Below, piece by piece: positions 5,433-9,646 of a stretch of DNA of 9,646 bases. The notes beneath the pieces are model-generated. The model saw only the letters and a program-made list of their open reading frames with translations. It did not search any database and had not been told where the DNA came from. The stretch covers positions 1-9,646 of the forward strand of contig JAGXSR010000099.1 in assembly GCA_018333405.1 (NCBI GenBank). Direction: 5' to 3'. This stretch comes from Dethiobacter sp. (lineage in GTDB: Bacteria > Bacillota > Dethiobacteria > DTU022). The translations under genes were made by a program, and so were the position numbers. Positions within the stretch are counted from its first letter, which is position 1. Each line of letters opens with the position of its first letter.

Positions 5433-7439
5433 TTACGGTCTCCGCAGCTGCAATGGTAACCAGGGCCACCAAGGAGAGGGCTTGCGACAACTACTTGCTT
5501 CCCCGGAACATAGTCTGGAAGGCTCGGTGCCTGCCACAAAATATTCATCCACAACCGGACCGTTGCACCAGGGTTCGCGCAGAAGCATTGATTCCGGGCA
5601 GAGGGAAACTCGAACGATCCCTGTGGGCGCTATAAAATTCCTGATTTCCCAGGGCTGATGAGCTTTCTCCATAAATTCCGCCCAAAGAGGAGCCGCCAGA
5701 TTGCCTCCGGTAGCATCAAGGGGCTGCCCAAAATCATCTCCAATGTACAGGCCGGCTACCAATTGCGGCGTATAGCCGACCATATGGACATTTTTTTTCT
5801 CCTGCGCTGTTCCCGATTTGCCTGCAGCCGGACGATTAAGAATGGTTTCGACCCGGCTGGCTGTGCCCCCATCCCGAAGCACCCCTTTTAGTATATCGGT
5901 GATGATAAAGGAGATATTTTCATCCAGCACTTTTTCCTTTTGTGGACTGTTTTCCATGACCAGATTGCCCTGGGCATCTAAAACTTTCCGTATCAAGATT
6001 GGCCTGACCCTGTAGCCCCCGTTAGCGAACGGGGCGAACGCTGTGGTAAGCTCAAACAACGTTACTTCCTCTGTGCCCAAAGGCAGTGAAAAGTAAGGGT
6101 TCATCGGCGTAGATATGCCCAGTTTACGGGCCATTGCCACTGTTTTTTCCCGTCCGATTTCTACATGAGTCAAGATCGCAGCGATATTGCACGATTTGAT
6201 TAGCGCTTCGCGAATAGTTAATTCACGGTGATGAAAATCACCGCCATAATCAGTAGGCTCATAAGCTTCCGTCAGGCCTGGTTCACTCAAAGAGATAGGC
6301 TCACAAGCTATTTTGTCGGCCGCGGTAAAACCGCTTTCCAGCGCTGCGGCATAGACAAAAGGTTTAAAAGATGAACCAGGGGAGCGAAGAGATAAAGCCC
6401 GGTTTACCTTGGTTTCTTCAGCGTCCCGCCCGCCAACCATTGCATAAACATAACCTGTTTCCGGATCTAGGGCAACCAACGCGCCTTGTGGCTGTCGCTT
6501 GCCATCCTGATCTGTTCGCATCTGAGGTAGAGCGGCAATTGTTTTTTGAGCCAGATTTTGCAGCCGGCTGTCCAATGTGGTATAAACTTTATATCCACCG
6601 TAATTAATGCGCGAATAATCCCCATTAAAATATCGGGCCAGTTCTGTATTAATAGCATGGTTGAGAAAATAGGAATATTTTTCTTCGATAGTGGCGCTGC
6701 GGAAAATTAACTCCTTGCTTAGTGCCGCTTCTTTTTGTGCCTCGCTGATAACCCCTGCAGAAAGCATCTGATCCAGCACAATTTTCTGCCGTTGTCTGGC
6801 GGAGGCATTATTCAGAAAAGGAGAGTAATAATAAGGCCCGCGCGGGAGTCCGGCTAGAAGTGACGCTTCGGCCAACGTCAAAGCGTTTGCGCTTTTATTA
6901 AAAAATGTTTGAGCGGCTGCTTCAATGCCGTAAGCTGAATGACCGTAATATATAGTATTGAGATATTTCTCCAATATTTCCTGTTTAGAATAAGTACGCT
7001 CCAGGTGTATGGTATAGATCGCTTCATTTACTTTTCGCTCCACAGTTCTCTCATGAGTCAGGTACAGGTTTTTGGCCAACTGCTGGGTAATAGTGCTTCC
7101 TCCCTGGACAGTCTGCCTGTTTATCAGGTTGTTGATCAAAGCCCGGCCTATTCCACGCGGATCAAATCCTGAATGCTCAAAAAATCGTCGATCTTCAACG
7201 GCGATTGTGGCCAAAAGCAGATAATCTGAAATTTCACTTAAAGGCACATTCATTCTGTTTTCCAAGTAGCGCTTGGCAATCAGGTCGCCGTGCAAACCAT
7301 AAATTCTGGTAGTTAATGGTTGTTGTGGCAGCGGCAGGTCGTCCATCCACGCAATAGTATAGACCAGATAGCCGAAGCTCCCGGATATGCCTAACAACAA
7401 GGCAATCACTAAAATCAGAATAAAGCGGACTGCAGACAC
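5433..7439 (-). CDS. Class A penicillin-binding protein (bifunctional transglycosylase/transpeptidase)
   Basis: The 668-residue product polymerises lipid II into glycan strands and cross-links the stem peptides outside the membrane. It has a membrane anchor at about residues 5-28. A GT51 glycosyltransferase domain (about 45-225) follows, with catalytic Glu82 in AVEDRRFFEH, QGGSTITQQLAKNLYL and a conserved GIEAAAQTFF segment. The transpeptidase domain (about 285-590) has SSFK with nucleophile Ser356 and Lys359, SCN at 416-418 and KSGT at 541-544. Both domains look intact, so it should be beta-lactam sensitive in principle. The C-terminus carries Cys614, Cys625, Cys644 and Cys651 around the PBP1A-like EYFVAGTEP motif, then a Trp/Pro-rich end. 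The GTG start is 8 nt from AGGAG. It is the only minus-strand gene here and convergent with the metalloenzyme gene. It resembles PBP1A/PonA, but the exact paralogue is not resolved. Confidence 0.95.
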   Translation of the reverse strand: MSAVRFILILVIALLLGISGSFGYLVYTIAWMDDLPLPQQPLTTRIYGLHGDLIAKRYLENRMNVPLSEISDYLLLATIAVEDRRFFEHSGFDPRGIGRALINNLINRQTVQGGSTITQQLAKNLYLTHERTVERKVNEAIYTIHLERTYSKQEILEKYLNTIYYGHSAYGIEAAAQTFFNKSANALTLAEASLLAGLPRGPYYYSPFLNNASARQRQKIVLDQMLSAGVISEAQKEAALSKELIFRSATIEEKYSYFLNHAINTELARYFNGDYSRINYGGYKVYTTLDSRLQNLAQKTIAALPQMRTDQDGKRQPQGALVALDPETGYVYAMVGGRDAEETKVNRALSLRSPGSSFKPFVYAAALESGFTAADKIACEPISLSEPGLTEAYEPTDYGGDFHHRELTIREALIKSCNIAAILTHVEIGREKTVAMARKLGISTPMNPYFSLPLGTEEVTLFELTTAFAPFANGGYRVRPILIRKVLDAQGNLVMENSPQKEKVLDENISFIITDILKGVLRDGGTASRVETILNRPAAGKSGTAQEKKNVHMVGYTPQLVAGLYIGDDFGQPLDATGGNLAAPLWAEFMEKAHQPWEIRNFIAPTGIVRVSLCPESMLLREPWCNGPVVDEYFVAGTEPSRLCSGEASSCRKPSPWWPWLPLQLRRP

Positions 7440-7447
7440 AAATTTTT

Positions 7448-7452
7448 CTCCT
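7448..7452 (-). promoter_or_regulatory. Ribosome binding site selecting the GTG start of the PBP gene
   Basis: Read on the minus strand, AGGAG lies 8 nt before the GTG whose first base is 7439. It supports a GTG start that keeps the full membrane anchor. Confidence 0.75.
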
Positions 7453-7534
7453 GCCTGAAATCTTCAATACCCTCTCAGCCGCCGTCGGCGCTGCCAGTTT
7501 CCGTCAACATCGGCAAAGTTTAGCGATCGAGAGA

Positions 7535-7554
7535 GCCATAAATAATATTATGGC
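7535..7554. repeat. Inverted repeat upstream of the PBP gene
   Basis: GCCATAA and TTATGGC form perfect 7-bp arms around a 6-nt AT centre, about 95 nt upstream of the PBP start. The shape would suit a dimeric repressor site or a small hairpin in the PBP leader. No known operator was recognised, so a function is speculative. Confidence 0.4.
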
Positions 7555-7750
7555 ACTAACAGGTTTCTTTTATTACAGTTGAGAGTCAAATTGGTCATTT
7601 TTTTATCATTTATTAATTAGTGCAGGAAAACAGGCAAACATAGAGAATTAGCTCTAGCATACCTTTAGATTGAACCGCTTCTTTTAGAATAAAAAAGCTG
7701 CAGAAAGAACATAATTTTTTTGGAAAGAGAAAAGGTATTGGAATATCCTC

Positions 7751-7763
7751 TTAGGGCGCCTAA
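7751..7763. repeat. Short palindrome in the PBP/rho intergenic region
   Basis: TTAGG, centre GCG, CCTAA gives 5-bp arms that continue into a GGCGCC core. It lies about 240 nt upstream of rho. It is short enough to be chance. Confidence 0.25.
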
Positions 7764-7985
7764 TTCTGCGTGAAACCCCTATGGATAATTGCAGAGAACT
7801 TAAGATTGGATCCTGGTGTACAATAATATGACGATCTTATGGATTTGTTTTATTCCTTCAAAGATTCCTGCTTTCAGCGGGGCTTAGGTTTTATCTGAAT
7901 CTGTAGCAAAGGGTCGGCACACACTTCCAGATCAGTATCAACTTTAAAGGTTTCATCTGTTTTGTCACGAGCATACAATACATTA

Positions 7986-7993
7986 AGGGGGAG
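7986..7993 (+). promoter_or_regulatory. Ribosome binding site deciding the rho start
   Basis: AGGGGGAG lies 7 nt before ATG 8001. The frame is open further upstream to a TTG at 7962, but that start has no ribosome site and would place this site inside the coding region. Confidence 0.8.
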
Positions 7994-8000
7994 TAAACCT

Positions 8001-9245
8001 ATGGATCCGGAAAAGTTAACTTCGATGACATTAAGCGAGCTACACCGTCTGGCCCGGGAGCATGAAATCAAAGGGCATTCGACACTGCGCAAACAGGAAC
8101 TTCTTGACACTTTAGCCACGCTTTTTTCCAGCCGGGAAGAGCAGCATACCGCATCCGGTCTGTTGGAAATCATGAATGACGGGTTTGGTTTTTTGCGGCG
8201 TCTGAAGTATTACTATTCAGATGAAGATATTTATATTTCCGCATCACAAATCAGGCGGTTCAATTTGCGAAACGGCGATATGGTATCGGGTCGAATCAGG
8301 CCGCCCAAAGACAATGAACGCTACTTTGCCTTGCTGCAGGTTGAATTGATTAACGGCGAAGATCCGAACAATTTCAGCCGCCGCAAAACATTTACCTCTC
8401 TGGTTCCGGTTCACCCTCGGGAAATACTACATATGGAAACAGAGCCGCACATATTATCCACCAGAATTATTGACCTGCTTATCCCCGTGGGCAAAGGGCA
8501 GAGAGGGCTTATTGTTTCCCCTCCCAAAGCAGGCAAAACACTTCTCCTAAAACAGATCGCCAACAGTATCTCCAACAATCATCCCGAGATTGAATTGATC
8601 ATCTTGCTGGTGGATGAACGACCCGAAGAAGTTACTGATATGGAGCGTAGTGTCAAGGCTGATGTAGCCAGCTCAACTTTCGATCAGAAACCGGAGAACC
8701 ATATTCGTATCTCTGAACTGGTTTTAGAACGGGCCCAGCGCCTGGTGGAGCAGGGGCGGGACGTGGCTATTTTGCTGGACAGTATTACCCGGCTGGCCAG
8801 AGCTTATAATCTGGTTATACCCCCCAGCGGACGTACGCTCTCCGGCGGGATAGATCCGGCCGCCTTTTATAAACCAAAACGTTTTTTCGGGGCGGCCAGG
8901 AATATCGATGGAGGGGGCAGCCTGACCATTATCGCCACTTCGTTGGTTGATACCGGCAGCAGAATGGATGATGTTATCTACGAGGAATTTAAGGGAACCG
9001 GCAACATGGAGCTGCATCTTGACCGCCGTATCTCTGAGCGGAGGATTTTCCCGGCTATTGACATATCCCGTTCCGGCACCCGTCGGGAAGAGCTCCTTTT
9101 AGATGAGCGGAAGCTGGAATTGATGTGGGCTTTGCGCCGGGCCATGGGTAATACGCCTAACGTAGAGTTTCTGGAAATGCTCATGGACAGATTGAAGCAA
9201 ACTAAAACAAATCAGGAGTTCCTTGACAATATGCATACTTTATAA
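8001..9245 (+). CDS. rho: Transcription termination factor Rho
   Basis: Rho is a hexameric RNA-dependent ATPase that translocates along untranslated RNA and releases RNA polymerase. The 414-residue product is close to the E. coli length (419) and lacks the large N-terminal insertions seen in some phyla. It has an N-terminal helical Rho_N region (about 1-48) and a cold-shock-like primary RNA-binding domain (about 51-118) with GFGFLRR, including Phe62 and Phe64. The ATPase core has Walker A PPKAGKT at 174-180, DERPEEVTDM at about 205-214, Walker B ILLDS at 257-261, a Q-loop region PPSGRTLSGG, and the R-loop EFKGTGNMELHL with Lys331. All catalytic features appear intact. ATG 8001 is chosen by its strong ribosome site. 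It diverges from the PBP gene and is followed after 133 nt by a LysM protein gene. Confidence 0.98.
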   Translation: MDPEKLTSMTLSELHRLAREHEIKGHSTLRKQELLDTLATLFSSREEQHTASGLLEIMNDGFGFLRRLKYYYSDEDIYISASQIRRFNLRNGDMVSGRIRPPKDNERYFALLQVELINGEDPNNFSRRKTFTSLVPVHPREILHMETEPHILSTRIIDLLIPVGKGQRGLIVSPPKAGKTLLLKQIANSISNNHPEIELIILLVDERPEEVTDMERSVKADVASSTFDQKPENHIRISELVLERAQRLVEQGRDVAILLDSITRLARAYNLVIPPSGRTLSGGIDPAAFYKPKRFFGAARNIDGGGSLTIIATSLVDTGSRMDDVIYEEFKGTGNMELHLDRRISERRIFPAIDISRSGTRREELLLDERKLELMWALRRAMGNTPNVEFLEMLMDRLKQTKTNQEFLDNMHTL

Positions 9246-9291
9246 TCTAACCTGGCATCTTGTTAATACCGTTCAGCTGACCACTGTGCAT

Positions 9292-9320
9292 TTCCGCAAT
9301 CTACTTAAGAAATGTATAAT
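9292..9320 (+). promoter_or_regulatory. Possible promoter upstream of the LysM protein gene
   Basis: A perfect TATAAT occurs at 9315-9320, 58 nt before the first possible start of the LysM gene. The matching -35 position (TTCCGC at 9292-9297, 17-nt spacer) is poor. The region is AT-rich. The -10 box alone makes this a modest candidate, and read-through from rho is also possible. Confidence 0.35.
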
Positions 9321-9362
9321 CTATCCTCTAAAACAACAGAATATGATGTATCTTCTTGTTAA

Positions 9363-9369
9363 AAAGGAG
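9363..9369 (+). promoter_or_regulatory. Ribosome binding site deciding the LysM protein start
   Basis: AAAGGAG is only 3 nt from ATG 9373 but 9 nt from the in-frame GTG 9379. The GTG is therefore the better start; the choice changes the product by two residues. Confidence 0.65.
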
Positions 9370-9378
9370 TAGATGTTC

Positions 9379-9646
9379 GTGATTAGGTTGCTGAAATCGG
9401 TTACGGCGATAATTACGGCCGGGGTGGTATGTTTTGGCCAACCTCATAGCGCAGCGGCTGAGCAGGAGACCGGGGAAGGTGATCGACGATCCGTTGATGT
9501 TCCGTTATATTATCTGGAGCTGCTTGAGTTCAGCGCCGCTCAACTTGATCAATATGAAGCGCAAAGGCCCAACCTCTTTGATTATAGAATTAAACAAGGG
9601 GACAGTATTTATAGCATTGCCGTCCGTTTCGGGACAGATATCAGAA
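9379..9646 (+). CDS. Secreted LysM-domain protein, N-terminal part (3' end outside window)
   Basis: The visible 89 residues begin with a signal peptide: a basic start (VIRLLK), a hydrophobic core at about residues 7-20, and a likely cleavage after SAAA at residue 27. A polar, acidic linker follows. From about residue 68 there is the start of a LysM peptidoglycan-binding domain, YRIKQGDSIYSIAVRFGTD, with the typical GDS-IYSIA-FG pattern. The Cys at residue 18 is not in a good lipobox, so a lipoprotein is unlikely. The rest is cut off. In related bacteria such proteins often continue into an M23 (LytM-type) peptidase domain, but nothing here shows that. The gene follows rho by 133 nt in the same direction. 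An ATG at 9373 is the alternative start. Confidence 0.85.
   Translation, partial: MIRLLKSVTAIITAGVVCFGQPHSAAAEQETGEGDRRSVDVPLYYLELLEFSAAQLDQYEAQRPNLFDYRIKQGDSIYSIAVRFGTDIR

Larger units (their letters stand above)
7440..8000. other. Intergenic region between divergent PBP and rho genes, no gene seen
   Basis: These 561 nt separate divergent genes and must hold promoters for both, unless one is read from far away. No convincing protein frame or tRNA was found. The segment from about 7540 to 7740 is notably AT-rich with T-runs and A-runs, while the PBP-proximal end (about 7475-7515) is GC-richer. Two short palindromes occur (7535-7554 and 7751-7763). No promoter pair with good -35 and -10 boxes at 16-18 nt could be settled on for either strand. 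Confidence 0.7.

Noticed and set aside
5257..5490. A 77-codon minus-strand frame overlapping the 3' ends of the metalloenzyme and PBP genes, considered as the true PBP end after a frameshift
   Set aside because: Most of it is antisense to the conserved end of the metalloenzyme gene, and it has no similarity that I recognise to PBP tails. The possibility of an indel is kept as a finding on the tail, but this frame is not called.
7828..7887. Short frame (19 codons, ending at a TAG) upstream of rho as a leader peptide
   Set aside because: No ribosome binding site precedes its ATG and the codons show no regulatory pattern; chance is sufficient.
7962..8000. Longer Rho N-terminus from TTG 7962
   Set aside because: It lacks a ribosome site and would bury the strong AGGGGGAG site; the family N-terminus fits ATG 8001.
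1..9646. CRISPR arrays, insertion sequences, phage genes, toxin-antitoxin pairs or tRNA genes
   Set aside because: No regularly spaced repeats, transposase or integrase motifs, or tRNA-like folds were seen on either strand by eye.

Overview
The window looks like a chromosomal segment of a low-to-mid GC, clostridial-type Firmicute. The evidence is the paired YycH/YycI regulators of a WalK-type sensor kinase followed downstream by an HtrA protease (the walRK/yyc operon layout), strong AGGAGG-like ribosome binding sites, frequent GTG and TTG starts, and a Firmicutes-style class A penicillin-binding protein. A genus cannot be assigned from this sequence alone.

Layout. (1) Positions 3-4397, plus strand, are the distal part of a wal/yyc-type operon: the C-terminal part of yycH (cut by the window start), yycI, murA, a histidine phosphatase and an HtrA-like membrane-anchored serine protease. 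Gaps are short, or the genes overlap (yycH/yycI share GTGA; murA and the phosphatase are 1 nt apart). (2) Positions 4458-5381 hold a small cytoplasmic alkaline-phosphatase-superfamily metalloenzyme related to cofactor-independent phosphoglycerate mutase, with a TTG start and in the same direction. (3) Positions 5433-7439, minus strand, encode a bifunctional class A PBP, convergent with the metalloenzyme gene. (4) Positions 7440-8000 are a 561-nt non-coding region between the divergent PBP and rho genes, AT-rich over much of its length, with two small palindromes. (5) Positions 8001-9245 encode transcription terminator Rho. (6) Positions 9379-9646 are the start of a secreted LysM protein, cut by the window end.

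How the genes fit together. Most of the window concerns the cell envelope. YycH and YycI adjust the WalK kinase that governs wall turnover in related bacteria. MurA makes the first committed peptidoglycan precursor, the class A PBP polymerises and cross-links it, the LysM protein binds it outside the cell, and HtrA handles damaged proteins at the membrane or surface. The phosphatase and the metalloenzyme have clear folds but no substrate can be named from sequence. Rho is the one general information-processing gene.

I did not find a convincing previously undescribed system. All eight genes fall in known families. The points worth a second look are the local gene order (murA plus a phosphatase where yycJ often sits), the orphan metalloenzyme, the cysteine-bearing and Trp/Pro-rich PBP tail, the long rho/PBP intergenic region, and the lack of clear intrinsic terminators.
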